A DNA stretch of 64,000 bases. Origin: Pseudomonas massiliensis (lineage in GTDB: Bacteria; Pseudomonadota; Gammaproteobacteria; Pseudomonadales; Pseudomonadaceae). The DNA is taken from positions 124,001-188,000 of the forward strand of contig NZ_CCYK01000004.1 in assembly GCF_000826105.1 (NCBI RefSeq). The letters run 5' to 3'. The notes under the pieces were generated by a model that searched no databases, was not told where the DNA came from, and was given only the letters and a program-made list of their open reading frames with translations. This document shows, in pieces, positions 9,164 through 17,838 of the stretch (position 1 is the first letter of the stretch; each line of letters starts with the position of its first letter). The position numbers and the translations under genes are program-made.

Positions 9164-10312
9164 TTAGCTTAAGAACAATTGCAGAAGGTCATTGAGAAAC
9201 AGCTGGCCTCGCTCCGTGGCAACCAGGCGCGCCGGTTCGACCTGCAGAAGCCCCTTTTGTTCGGCCGCGCGCCGCCCCTCGGCCAAGGCTGTCAAACTGA
9301 GGCCGGTGCGCTCGGCGAACAGTTGCGTCGGTACACCGTCCGTCAGGCGCAGGGCGTTCATCAGGAATTCGAAGGGCAGCTCTTGCGGCTCAAGGTATTT
9401 CTCGCCGGCCAGGTACGGTTTGGCCAGGTTGAGGTAATCCTTTGGCAGGCGGGTCTTCCAGGTCCGTCGGATACCCCCGTTGGCGTCAGTGAGCTTTCCG
9501 TGCGCCCCAGCGCCAATGCCGATGAAATCGCCAAACTGCCAATAGTTGAGGTTATGGCGGGCGGCTCGGCCAGGCCTGGCATAGGCAGAGACTTCGTACT
9601 GGGCGAAGCCGGCCTGGGCCAACAATGCCTGGCCGGCTTCCTGGATGTCCCAGAGGATATCGTCTTCGGGCAATTGCGGCGGCTGGTTCCAGAACACCGT
9701 ATTGGGCTCGAGCGTAAGCTGGTACCAGGACAGATGAGTCGGGGCCAGGGCAATGGCCTGGCGCAGGTCATCGAGGGCTTCTTCCTGGGTTTGCCCTGGC
9801 AAACCGTGCATAAGGTCCAGGTTGAAGTTGTCGAAGCCGGCCCGGCGAGCCATTTCCGCCGCGCGCAAGGCTTCATCTCCACTATGGATGCGACCTAGCG
9901 CTTCGAGCTTGTCGGCCTGGAAGCTCTGGACGCCGATAGACAAACGATTGATGCCGAGCTTGCGGTAGGCGATGAATTTTTCCTGCTCGAAGGTGCCAGG
10001 ATTCGCCTCCAGGGTGATCTCTGTTTCTTCCGGTATGGCAACGCGTGCGCGCAAGCCGTCCAAGAGTCGGCCCAGCGCCTCGGCACTGAACAGGCTGGGC
10101 GTGCCGCCGCCGAAGAAGATCGATGACAGGGGGCGCCCCTGCACGCCGCCCAGCTCTCGCTCGAAGTCATCGAGCAGGGCACTGACGTAGGCGTCTTCAG
10201 GCAGGTCCGATCCCGCGGCGTGGGAGTTGAAGTCGCAGTAGGGGCACTTGCGCACGCACCAGGGGATATGAATGTATAGCGCCAGCGGTGGCAAGCCGGG
10301 CACGGGGCTCAC
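9164..10312 (-). CDS. hemW: Radical SAM heme chaperone HemW
   Basis: HemW resembles oxygen-independent coproporphyrinogen oxidase but acts as a heme-binding chaperone that delivers heme to respiratory enzymes. The 382-residue protein has the radical-SAM cluster motif C19-x3-C23-x2-C26 (CVRKCPYC), then [21 protein letters not shown] and GVQSFQ. It lacks the N-terminal extension of true HemN. The start is a GTG that overlaps the rdgB stop in GTGA, so translation is likely coupled. Confidence 0.94.
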   Translation of the reverse strand: MSPVPGLPPLALYIHIPWCVRKCPYCDFNSHAAGSDLPEDAYVSALLDDFERELGGVQGRPLSSIFFGGGTPSLFSAEALGRLLDGLRARVAIPEETEITLEANPGTFEQEKFIAYRKLGINRLSIGVQSFQADKLEALGRIHSGDEALRAAEMARRAGFDNFNLDLMHGLPGQTQEEALDDLRQAIALAPTHLSWYQLTLEPNTVFWNQPPQLPEDDILWDIQEAGQALLAQAGFAQYEVSAYARPGRAARHNLNYWQFGDFIGIGAGAHGKLTDANGGIRRTWKTRLPKDYLNLAKPYLAGEKYLEPQELPFEFLMNALRLTDGVPTQLFAERTGLSLTALAEGRRAAEQKGLLQVEPARLVATERGQLFLNDLLQLFLS

Positions 10313-10905
10313 GCCAGCCCCAGGCGTTGGCGCAGCAGAGTCATGGCCCGGGCGCGGTGGCTGAGCTGATTCTTCTCATCAGGACTGAGTTCGGCACTGG
10401 AACAGCCCCGCTCCGGTACCCAGAACAAGGGGTCATAGCCGAAGCCATGGGCGCCGCGTGCCGCCGGCAGGATCCGCCCGTGCCAGAGTCCCTCGCAGAG
10501 AATGGGCAAGGGGTCGTCAGCATGCCGCACCAGGGCCAGGACACAAACGAATTGGGCTCCGCGCTCGGCTTGCGGTACGCCTTCCAGCGTGGCCAATAGC
10601 TTGGCGTTGTTGGCCGCGTCGCCTTGGCCATCGGCATAGCGAGCCGAATAAATGCCCGGCGCCCCGCCAAGATAATCCACAGCCAGGCCGGAATCATCGG
10701 CCAGGGCAGGCAAGCCGGACAGGCGCGCCGCATTGCGCGCCTTGAGAATGGCGTTTTCCACGAAAGAAAGGCCGGTTTCCTCCGGCTCCACCTGGCTGAA
10801 CTCGCCCACGGAGCGCAGCTGTACGCTGCCGCCCAGCATGGCCTGGAGTTCCTTGAGCTTGCCGGTGTTATGGCTGGCTAATACCAATTGGGTAAAAGTG
10901 GTCAT
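10309..10905 (-). CDS. rdgB: XTP/dITP diphosphohydrolase RdgB
   Basis: RdgB hydrolyses ITP, dITP and XTP to keep deaminated purines out of nucleic acids. From the ATG at 10903-10905 it has 198 residues. Key segments are [40 protein letters not shown] and the substrate-discriminating [21 protein letters not shown] is also conserved. It follows metW after a 100-base gap containing a hairpin and overlaps hemW at its end. Confidence 0.96.
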   Translation of the reverse strand: MTTFTQLVLASHNTGKLKELQAMLGGSVQLRSVGEFSQVEPEETGLSFVENAILKARNAARLSGLPALADDSGLAVDYLGGAPGIYSARYADGQGDAANNAKLLATLEGVPQAERGAQFVCVLALVRHADDPLPILCEGLWHGRILPAARGAHGFGYDPLFWVPERGCSSAELSPDEKNQLSHRARAMTLLRQRLGLA

Positions 10906-10963
10906 GGGTTTCGATAAGGCTCGATAAGCGGGCGGCGCCAAGGCGCCGGAATAGCGCAGAGCA

Positions 10964-10987
10964 TGCCCCTGGCCAGAGCCTGGGGCA
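10964..10987 (-). terminator. Hairpin between metW and rdgB
   Basis: TGCCCC pairs with GGGGCA, with two further pairs beyond one T-T mismatch. There is no U-tract. It may partially terminate or stabilise metXW messages before rdgB. Confidence 0.35.
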
Positions 10988-11005
10988 AGCGTGGCGGCCG
11001 GGCGG

Positions 11006-11626
11006 TCAGACCGCCATGTTTTCAGGGCGCAACTGGGGGCTGCTCAGGCGATAGATGCCGATTTCGCCGAGCAGGTTGGGCCAGGCGCGGCTTGCCCAGC
11101 CGTGACGATGGAGGCGGTCCACGGCCAGGCGATCGATGACCTGCGCGCGGCGTTCGCGACACAGGTTTTCGAAGTCTTCGAAGGTACAGAAGTGGATGTT
11201 GGGCGTGTTGTACCAGGTATATGGCAAGAACTCGGAGACTGGCATGCGCCCCTTGGTGGCCAGGTACCAACGGCAGCGCCAATGGCCGAAGTTGGGGAAG
11301 GTAATGATGCATTGCCTGCCCACGCGCAGCATTTCTTCCAGGATGCGGTCAGGGTATTCCACGGCCTGCAAGGCCTGGGTCATGACCACCACGTCGAAGC
11401 TATCGCTGGCGAAGTTGCCCAGGCCCTTGTCGACGTTCTGCTCCACCACGTTGACACCCTTGCGGATGCATTCGTTGATGTTGTCCGGGTCGATTTCCAG
11501 GCCATAGCCGGTAACGCCCTTATGGTCGCGCAGCCAGGCGAGGAGTTCACCGTTGCCGCAGCCCAGGTCCAGTACCCGGCTGCCGGCGGGAATCCATTCC
11601 TGGATGATTTCCAGATCGGCTCTCAT
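11006..11626 (-). CDS. metW: Methionine biosynthesis protein MetW
   Basis: MetW is a class I SAM-methyltransferase-fold protein required with MetX for homoserine acylation in Pseudomonas and relatives. The 206-residue form starting at 11626 has GAGGTG upstream and begins [20 protein letters not shown], followed by the nucleotide-binding [12 protein letters not shown]. The middle carries [14 protein letters not shown] and [12 protein letters not shown]. It starts eight bases after the metX stop. Its biochemical role is not fully settled; partnership with MetX is the established view. Confidence 0.95.
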   Translation of the reverse strand: MRADLEIIQEWIPAGSRVLDLGCGNGELLAWLRDHKGVTGYGLEIDPDNINECIRKGVNVVEQNVDKGLGNFASDSFDVVVMTQALQAVEYPDRILEEMLRVGRQCIITFPNFGHWRCRWYLATKGRMPVSEFLPYTWYNTPNIHFCTFEDFENLCRERRAQVIDRLAVDRLHRHGWASRAWPNLLGEIGIYRLSSPQLRPENMAV

Positions 11627-11633
11627 GGGCACC

Positions 11634-12773
11634 TCAGATGACAATACGGTTCATGTAACTGGCGAAGGCCTGCAGGTAGCGCGGAATCGGCATGAGGAAA
11701 GCGTCGTGACCCTGGGGGGCATCGATTTCCAGATAGGACACGTTCTTGCGCGCCGCCATGAGGGCGTCGACGATTTCTCGTGAGCGGGCCGGGGAGAAGC
11801 GCCAGTCCGTGGTGAACGACATGATGCAAAAGTCCGCGCCGGCGCCGGCCAGGGTCTTGGCCAGGTCATCCCCATGAGCCGCCGCCGGGTCGAAGTAGTC
11901 CAGGGCCTTGGTCATCAACAGGTAGGTATTGGCATCGAACCGGCCGGAAAACTCCTCACCCTGGTACCTCAGGTAACTCTCCACCTGGAAAGCCACGCTG
12001 TGGAAATCGTAGGCCAGCTGGTCGCTCTTGAGTTCGCGGCCGAATTTCTCACCCATGGAATCATCCGACAGGTAAGTGATGTGGCCTACCATCCGGGCCA
12101 GCATCAGGCCGCGCTTGGGAATCACCCCTTCGGCCTGGAAGTCGCCACCGTGGAATTCCGGGTCGGAGAGAATCGCCTGACGCGCCACTTCGTTGAAGGC
12201 GATATTCTGTGCCGACAGCTTCGGTGCCGACGCGATGGCGACACAGTGACGCAGGCGCTCGGGATAGCTGATGGACCATTGCAGGGCCTGCATGCCACCG
12301 AGGCTGCCCCCCACCACCGCTGCCCATTGGCCAATGCCCAGGCGATCCGCCAGGCGGGCCTGGCTGTTGACCCAGTCTTCTACGGTGAGCACAGGAAAGT
12401 TGGCGCCGAACGGCTTGCCTGTGACCGGGTCAAGGCTGCCGGGGCCGGTGGAGCCATTGCAGCCGCCCAGGTTGTTCAGCGCCACCACGAAGAAACGGCG
12501 CGTGTCGATGGGCTTGCCGGGGCCGATGGCGCTATCCCACCAGCCAGGCTTGCGATCGTTGGGTGTGTGGTAACCCGCCGCATGATGATGGCCGGAAAGG
12601 GCATGGCAGATGAGCACGGCATTGCTGGCGTCGCTGTTGAGCTGCCCATAGGTTTCGTACATCAGCTCGTAGCTGGCCAGGGAGCGGCCACAGGCCAGGG
12701 GCAAGGGATCGTTGAATTGCGCGACTTGTGGCGTGACTAAACCGACCGAATCTTCGGGGAAGACTGTGGACAT
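11634..12773 (-). CDS. metX: Homoserine O-acyltransferase MetX
   Basis: MetX acylates homoserine as the first committed step of methionine synthesis; Pseudomonas enzymes of this clade are generally assigned succinyl-CoA specificity. The 379-residue alpha/beta hydrolase shows [24 protein letters not shown], the nucleophile elbow [14 protein letters not shown], and a closing DAPQGHDAF with the catalytic histidine. The ATG at 12773 gives the family's N-terminus. The promoter must lie in or next to the repeat-rich gap upstream. Confidence 0.96.
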   Translation of the reverse strand: MSTVFPEDSVGLVTPQVAQFNDPLPLACGRSLASYELMYETYGQLNSDASNAVLICHALSGHHHAAGYHTPNDRKPGWWDSAIGPGKPIDTRRFFVVALNNLGGCNGSTGPGSLDPVTGKPFGANFPVLTVEDWVNSQARLADRLGIGQWAAVVGGSLGGMQALQWSISYPERLRHCVAIASAPKLSAQNIAFNEVARQAILSDPEFHGGDFQAEGVIPKRGLMLARMVGHITYLSDDSMGEKFGRELKSDQLAYDFHSVAFQVESYLRYQGEEFSGRFDANTYLLMTKALDYFDPAAAHGDDLAKTLAGAGADFCIMSFTTDWRFSPARSREIVDALMAARKNVSYLEIDAPQGHDAFLMPIPRYLQAFASYMNRIVI

Positions 12774-12842
12774 CGACCCTGCTCTCACGTGAATGAGGCG
12801 TAAGGATAAGGAGGGGGGGCATTAGGGGCAAGCAGCGTTGCC

Positions 12843-13150
12843 CCCTAGGCTCCGTGTGAAAAACCTTGATACTCGGTGATGCTGCGTTGAAAACAGCCTC
12901 GGAATGCTCATTTACAACTCGTAAACTCCGCTTCCTCGGCTGTTTTCGCCTTGCCTGCGCGGCCCGGCCTGACCTTCGTCTCAAGATTTTTCGCAGGGAC
13001 CCTAGGCTCCGGGTGAAAAACCTTGATACTCGGTGATGCTGCGTTGAAAACAGCCTCGGAATGCTCATTTACAACCCGTAAACTCCGCTTCCTCGGCTGT
13101 TTTCGCTTGCCTGCGCGGCCCGGCCTGACCTTCGTCTCAAGCCTTTTTCA
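12843..13150. repeat. Tandem intergenic repeat, two 157-base-period copies
   Basis: Copy 1 (12843-12999) and copy 2 (13000 to about 13150) are near identical, differing at a few positions and by one deleted base. Each contains inverted arms AAAACAGCC and GGCTGTTTT about 40 bases apart (12890-12946 in copy 1) with a small inner TTTAC/GTAAA hairpin, and ends in GACCTTCGTCTCAAG. There is no convincing ORF and no transposase nearby. It lies between yggT and metX, both leftward, and looks like a dispersed MITE-like or structured-RNA element of Pseudomonas. The rest of 12774-13179 shows nothing else. Confidence 0.85.
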
Positions 13151-13179
13151 ACAGCTCCTGATGCAGTGCTGTTGCCCGG

Positions 13180-13770
13180 TCAGATCAGCGTGCGCAGGAT
13201 TGGCGGCATTCCGGTCATGGCGGCCAGGTTGTTGATCACCAGCATGTCCAGCAGCTTGAGCACCATGAAGGCCAGGATAGGTGAGATGTCCAGGCCGCCC
13301 AGGTTGGGCAGGATGCGCCGGAAGGGCGCCAGTACCGGCTCGCAGATCTGGTTGACCAACTCCGCGCCTGGGTTGTGGCTGGCCGGCGCTACCCACGACA
13401 GGATGACGCTGATGATCATGGCGAAGAAGAAGATATTGAGGAACAGCGCGGTGACGCCAATGATCGCCCAGATCAGCAGCTGGACCGGGTTGCCAGTGGT
13501 CCCGTAAGCCAGTAGCAGGGTCAGGGCCATGATCGCCATCTGGATGACGATTGCCAGTATCAGGGAGGACATGTCCAGCCCGAACAGGCTGGGAATGATC
13601 CGCCGCAGCGGGCGCAGCAGTGGCTGGGTCGCGCGTACGGCGAACTGGCTCAGAGGGTTGTAGAAGTCGGCGCGCACAACCTGGAGCACGAAGCGAAGCA
13701 AGACGATCAGTAGGTAAAGGCTGCCAAGGGTTTGCAGCACGTAGATCAACGCAGTGTTCAGTCCAATCAT
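13180..13770 (-). CDS. YggT family membrane protein
   Basis: The 196-residue protein has two YggT repeats, each with hydrophobic helices flanking an RADFYNPLSQFAVRATQP-type motif; the second copy reads NPGAELVNQICEPVLAPFRR. This places it in the YggT family (DUF167-associated). Homologues have been linked to osmotic stress and cell-shape or division functions, but its role here is inferred only. It is last in the yggS-proC-yggT run, 12 bases after proC. Confidence 0.9.
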   Translation of the reverse strand: MIGLNTALIYVLQTLGSLYLLIVLLRFVLQVVRADFYNPLSQFAVRATQPLLRPLRRIIPSLFGLDMSSLILAIVIQMAIMALTLLLAYGTTGNPVQLLIWAIIGVTALFLNIFFFAMIISVILSWVAPASHNPGAELVNQICEPVLAPFRRILPNLGGLDISPILAFMVLKLLDMLVINNLAAMTGMPPILRTLI

Positions 13771-13782
13771 CGAAAAGGCTCC

Positions 13783-14601
13783 TTAGCGGCCGAGCTGTTC
13801 GGCCAGTTCAGCCGAGCGATGCGCTGCCGCATCCAAGGCCGTTTTTACCAATGCTTCGAAGCCGCCAGCCTGGAAGGTCTTTATGGCCGCTTCGGTGGTG
13901 CCGGCGGGGGAGGTCACCCGGCGACGCAGCTCGGCGGCATCAACGTCGCTACCCATGGCCATCTCGGCGGCGCCGAGGGCCGTCTGGAGAGTGAGCCTGG
14001 CGGCGGTTTCCCGGGACAGGCCCAAGGCTTCGCCAGCCTGGGTCATGGCTTCGATCAACAGGAAGAAATAAGCCGGGCCGCTGCCGGATACCGCGGTTAC
14101 CGCGTCCAGTTGCGCTTCGCTGTCCAGCCAGAGCGCCATCCCTACCGCATTGAGCAGTTGCTCGGCGGCTGCCTTTTGCTCAGCGGTGACCAGGGGGTTG
14201 GCATACAGACCGCTGGCACCACGACGGACCAGGGCCGGGGTGTTGGGCATGCAGCGTACCACCGGCCGGTCGCCCAACCATGCCTGCAGGCTGCCGCAAG
14301 TGATGCCGGCAGCGATCGAAACGATCAGTTGGTCCTCCCGCAACGCAGGCCGCAGCTCTTCGCAGACGGCCTTCATCGCCTGGGGCTTGACCGCCAGGAC
14401 CACCACCTGGGCTTGTGCGACTGCCGCGGCATTGTCTTCGAAGGTAACGATGCCGTGTTCGGCGCTGACGCGTTCGCGAGTGGCCGCCCCAGGGTCGCTC
14501 GCGCTGATCCGGTCGGCTTCGACACCTTGGGCGCGCAAGCCGCCAATCAGGCTGGCGGCCATGTTGCCGGCGCCGATAAAGGCAATTCGTGGTGTGCTCA
14601 T
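13783..14601 (-). CDS. proC: Pyrroline-5-carboxylate reductase ProC
   Basis: ProC reduces pyrroline-5-carboxylate to proline with NAD(P)H. The 272-residue protein has the Rossmann start IAFIGAGNMAASLIGGL, VVVLAVKPQ, the hallmark RCMPNTPALVRRGASGL, and the C-terminal signature AVSGSGPAYFF with LTLQTALGAAEMA. The ATG at 14601 has AGGAA upstream; the frame extends further but without family similarity. It follows yggS by 22 bases. Confidence 0.97.
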   Translation of the reverse strand: MSTPRIAFIGAGNMAASLIGGLRAQGVEADRISASDPGAATRERVSAEHGIVTFEDNAAAVAQAQVVVLAVKPQAMKAVCEELRPALREDQLIVSIAAGITCGSLQAWLGDRPVVRCMPNTPALVRRGASGLYANPLVTAEQKAAAEQLLNAVGMALWLDSEAQLDAVTAVSGSGPAYFFLLIEAMTQAGEALGLSRETAARLTLQTALGAAEMAMGSDVDAAELRRRVTSPAGTTEAAIKTFQAGGFEALVKTALDAAAHRSAELAEQLGR

Positions 14602-14623
14602 GCAGGGTTCCTGTTCTGGCAGC

Positions 14624-15316
14624 TTAAAGGGGAGGCTTGCTGTAGTCGCGGGCGCCGAACAGCGCGGTACCGATGCGTACCCAGGTAGCGCCTTGGGCAA
14701 CGGCGGCCTCCAGGTCGTCGCTCATGCCCATGGAGAGAGTGTCCAGGTCCAGGCCCAGGCTGTCGCGTAGTGTCTTGACCTGGGCGAAGACCGCCTGCTG
14801 GCGCTGCGGATCCGCGCAAGGCTCGGGAATAGCCATCAAGCCGCGCAAGCGAAGGTTCGGCAACGCTGCGACGGCGGTCGCCAGCGCGGGCAGTTCGGCC
14901 GGGTCGCAGCCGGCCTTGCTGGCTTCGCCGCTGATATTCACCTGCAGGCAGATATTGAGCGGCGGTAGCTCAGCGGGGCGCTGCTCGGCCAGGCGCTGAG
15001 CGATCTTGAGCCGGTCCACCGAATGAACCCAGGCGAAGTGCTCGGCAATGGCGCGGGTCTTGTTGGACTGGATGGGGCCAATGAAGTGCCAGGTCAGCTC
15101 CAGGCCCGTGAGTTCGATCTGCTTGGCCAATGCCTCTTGCAGATAGTTTTCGCCGAAATGCCGCTGCCCGGCGGCATGGGCTTCGCGGATGGCGTCGGCC
15201 GGCTTGGTCTTGCTCACGGCCAGCAGGTTGACAGCGTTTTCCGGCCGGCCCGCGGCCAGGGTGGCGCTACGAATTCGGGCGCTCACCGAAGAAAGGTTGT
15301 CTGCTATGGTGGACAT
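14624..15316 (-). CDS. YggS-type PLP-binding homeostasis protein
   Basis: YggS/PLPBP proteins bind pyridoxal phosphate without known catalytic activity and maintain vitamin B6 and amino-acid balance. The 230-residue protein has the PLP lysine in LLAVSKTKPA, then RHFGENYLQEA, WHFIGPIQSNKT, the central VNISGEASKAGC and the phosphate-binding end LSMGMSDDLEAAVAQGATWVRIGTALFG. It is first in the yggS-proC-yggT operon and divergent from pilT across 66 bases, which must hold both promoters. Confidence 0.95.
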   Translation of the reverse strand: MSTIADNLSSVSARIRSATLAAGRPENAVNLLAVSKTKPADAIREAHAAGQRHFGENYLQEALAKQIELTGLELTWHFIGPIQSNKTRAIAEHFAWVHSVDRLKIAQRLAEQRPAELPPLNICLQVNISGEASKAGCDPAELPALATAVAALPNLRLRGLMAIPEPCADPQRQQAVFAQVKTLRDSLGLDLDTLSMGMSDDLEAAVAQGATWVRIGTALFGARDYSKPPL

Positions 15317-15382
15317 TACTTGGCGCCAGCGGCTTTAGGGGTCTGCGGCATTCTACCTGCTTGTCTGTATTTGGGGAGTCTC

Positions 15383-16417
15383 ATGGACATTACCGAGCTG
15401 CTGGCCTTCAGCGCGAAACAGGGCGCGTCGGACCTTCACCTGTCCGCAGGCCTGCCACCGATGATCCGGGTCGACGGGGACGTGCGACGCATCAATCTGC
15501 CGGCGCTGGACCACAAGGCGGTGCAATCGCTGATCTACGACATCATGAATGACAAGCAGCGGCAGGACTTCGAGGAGTTCATGGAAACGGACTTTTCCTT
15601 CGAAGTGCCTGGCGTGGCGCGTTTCCGGGTCAACGCCTTCAACCAGAACCGAGGCGCAGGGGCGGTGTTCCGCACCATTCCTTCGAAGGTGCTGAGCATG
15701 GAAGACTTGGGCATGGGGGATGTGTTTCGGCGTATTACCGACGTGCCGCGAGGTCTCGTTCTGGTCACCGGTCCGACCGGCTCGGGCAAGTCCACTACCC
15801 TGGCGGCGATGATCGACTACCTGAACAACCACAAGCATCATCACATCCTTACCATCGAGGATCCGATCGAGTTCGTGCATGAGTCGAAAAAGTGCCTGGT
15901 GAACCAGCGTGAGGTACACCGCGATACCCTGGGCTTCGCCAATGCGCTGCGTTCAGCCCTGCGGGAAGACCCGGACGTGATCCTGGTGGGGGAGATGCGC
16001 GACCTTGAAACCATCCGCCTGGCACTTACCGCGGCGGAAACCGGTCACCTGGTGTTCGGTACCTTGCACACTACTTCCGCGGCCAAGACCATCGACCGGG
16101 TCGTGGACGTTTTCCCTGCCGAAGAGAAAGCCATGGTGCGCTCGATGCTGTCGGAGTCGTTGCAGGCGGTGATTTCCCAGACCCTGCTGCGCAAGATCGG
16201 CGGAGGGCGAGTGGCGGCCCATGAAATCATGATCGGCACACCGGCCATCCGTAACCTGATACGTGAAGACAAGGTGGCCCAGATGTACTCGGCCATTCAG
16301 ACAGGCGGGGCCCTGGGGATGCAGACCCTGGACGCTTGCCTCAAGGAACTGCTGGGCAAGGGGCTAATCGCCAAGGACGCGGCCAGGGAGAAAGCCAAGA
16401 ACCCTGACGCCCTTTAA
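15383..16417 (+). CDS. pilT: Type IV pilus retraction ATPase PilT
   Basis: PilT is the hexameric motor that depolymerises pili to drive twitching. The 344-residue protein opens MDITELLAFSAKQGASDLHLS. It has Walker A GPTGSGKSTT (from residue 130), the Asp box TIEDPIEF, Walker B EDPDVILVGEMRD, the His box THGH-type GHLVFGTLHT, and the retraction-specific AIRNLIREDK near the C-terminus. The ATG at 15383 is chosen from a much longer open frame. A pilU paralogue, which often follows pilT in Pseudomonas, is absent here. Confidence 0.97.
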   Translation: MDITELLAFSAKQGASDLHLSAGLPPMIRVDGDVRRINLPALDHKAVQSLIYDIMNDKQRQDFEEFMETDFSFEVPGVARFRVNAFNQNRGAGAVFRTIPSKVLSMEDLGMGDVFRRITDVPRGLVLVTGPTGSGKSTTLAAMIDYLNNHKHHHILTIEDPIEFVHESKKCLVNQREVHRDTLGFANALRSALREDPDVILVGEMRDLETIRLALTAAETGHLVFGTLHTTSAAKTIDRVVDVFPAEEKAMVRSMLSESLQAVISQTLLRKIGGGRVAAHEIMIGTPAIRNLIREDKVAQMYSAIQTGGALGMQTLDACLKELLGKGLIAKDAAREKAKNPDAL

Positions 16418-16445
16418 GCCAGCCCGCGTCTGGCGCGGGGCTGGC
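16418..16445. terminator. Bidirectional hairpin between pilT and the NlpC/P60 gene
   Basis: GCCAGCCCGCG pairs with CGCGGGGCTGGC with one bulge, directly after the pilT stop and ten bases from the convergent gene's stop. No strong U-tract follows on either strand. Confidence 0.5.
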
Positions 16446-16454
16446 GCCCGGCTT

Positions 16455-17087
16455 TCAGCGCTGGCTCAAGCGAAGCGTGGTAGCGGGTGGCTGCTTGGGC
16501 AGTACGCGCTTGGCTACTACGTAATGCTGCGTCCAGTAAGGCTTGCTCAAGGTGTCGATGGACACCGCCTTGCCGCGGCGCGGCGCATGGATGAACTTGT
16601 CATCGCCCAGGTAGATGGCGACGTGGTTCACACGGCGGCCCTTGATGTTGAAGAACAGCAGGTCACCGGGCTTGAGGTCTTCGCGGTCAACCTTGACCCC
16701 GTGACCATCGGCCATGGCATTGGAGGTGCGGGGCAGGTCTACGGCCTTGACGTCATTGAAGGCATACTTGACCAGGCCACTGCAATCGAAGCCTTTGCTG
16801 GGGCTGCTGCCGCCCCATTTGTAAGGCGTGCCCAATACCTTCACCGCGCGGCTGAGCACGGCATTGCTTTGCCGAGCCGCCATCTGGGCGCTGGCGGCCT
16901 GGGCCGAGTGAACCGGCGTCTTGTGATTGATGCCGCGCTGCGGCGCACGCGGGGCTCGCTCGGAGTGGTCGGCTCCGGCGGTATAACCCGAGAAGCTGGA
17001 AGGAAGGGTTTGCTCACGGTTGGAGGCGTAAGCGGCCAGTGGACATAAAAGGCAAACAGTCAGCCATGTCTTGATAATTGGATGCAT
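16455..17087 (-). CDS. NlpC/P60 family peptidoglycan endopeptidase
   Basis: The 210-residue protein has a signal peptide (about residues 1-21, cleaved near AYA-SN) and a low-complexity linker. An NlpC/P60 cysteine-peptidase domain runs from about residue 75. The catalytic set is visible: C102 in FDCSGLVKYAF, H155 in NHVAIYLG and H167 in IHAPRRG. Such enzymes cut peptide stems of peptidoglycan in the periplasm, typically between D-glutamate and diaminopimelate. In the window it stands alone and is convergent with pilT. Physiological role is inferred. Confidence 0.92.
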   Translation of the reverse strand: MHPIIKTWLTVCLLCPLAAYASNREQTLPSSFSGYTAGADHSERAPRAPQRGINHKTPVHSAQAASAQMAARQSNAVLSRAVKVLGTPYKWGGSSPSKGFDCSGLVKYAFNDVKAVDLPRTSNAMADGHGVKVDREDLKPGDLLFFNIKGRRVNHVAIYLGDDKFIHAPRRGKAVSIDTLSKPYWTQHYVVAKRVLPKQPPATTLRLSQR

Positions 17088-17334
17088 TAGGCAGGGCTCA
17101 GTGATGTGGCGCGCAACTTTATAACAGCTTTTTTGCCTGTTTTTTGCCCACTGGTCGATCCAAAACCCGGCTGCAGCGAACCCTGAGCAGTTCTTTATGT
17201 CTATGGAAGCCAGCCAAACCCCGTATTAGCAGGGTTAAACCGTTTCCTGTCCTTGCCGACCGCTTGTCGGGTCGAGCCTTAAAAGTCACACTTTCTTCCA
17301 GAAAATTTAATGATCGACAGGATGGTCCCTGCCT

Positions 17335-17760
17335 ATGAATATCTATCGTGCCGAGCGGCGCCTTCACGATACCCATAGTCTCGTTCTTGGCTATGCCTTG
17401 TGGATCTTCGGGTTCACCGGGGCGCACCGCTTCTACTATGGAAAGCCAGTTACAGGCACGCTCTGGTTCTTTACCTTTGGGCTATTCGGCATCGGTTGGC
17501 TGATCGACATCTTTCTGATACCCGCCATGGATCGCCAGGCAGACCTGCGCTTCCACAGTGGGCCTTTCGACTACAACGTTTCCTGGCTCCTGCTGACCTT
17601 CCTCGGCGTGTTCGGGATACACCGGCTGTACCAGCACAAATGGATTACCGGCATCCTGTATTTCTTCACGTGCGGGTTCTTTCTCGTCGGCGTGCTCTAC
17701 GACTTCTGGACGCTCAATGATCAACTGTCCCTGCGCAATCGCCAGGGTGGCCAGGCCTGA
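17335..17760 (+). CDS. Protein with two TM2 domains
   Basis: The 141-residue protein contains two tandem TM2 units, each a helix pair around a G-x-H-R-F/L-Y core: FGFTGAHRFYYGKPVTG near residues 25-41 and FLGVFGIHRLYQHKWITG near 89-106. Each is followed by a hydrophobic helix and an acidic turn (WLIDIF, YDFWTL). The family spans bacteria and eukaryotes and has no known bacterial function. Duplication within one chain is less common than a single unit. The 247 bases upstream hold no other gene. Confidence 0.88.
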   Translation: MNIYRAERRLHDTHSLVLGYALWIFGFTGAHRFYYGKPVTGTLWFFTFGLFGIGWLIDIFLIPAMDRQADLRFHSGPFDYNVSWLLLTFLGVFGIHRLYQHKWITGILYFFTCGFFLVGVLYDFWTLNDQLSLRNRQGGQA

Positions 17761-17838
17761 CGTGGCCCTGGCCTGGGTCAAGAGCGGCTGCGATAATCCC
17801 GCTTCGCGCCAATGGCGAGCAATTGAGGGCCTGACCCG

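Noticed and set aside
12532..13068. Minus-strand frame across metX start and the repeats
   Set aside because: Its repeated peptide is a by-product of the tandem DNA repeat; it has no domain.
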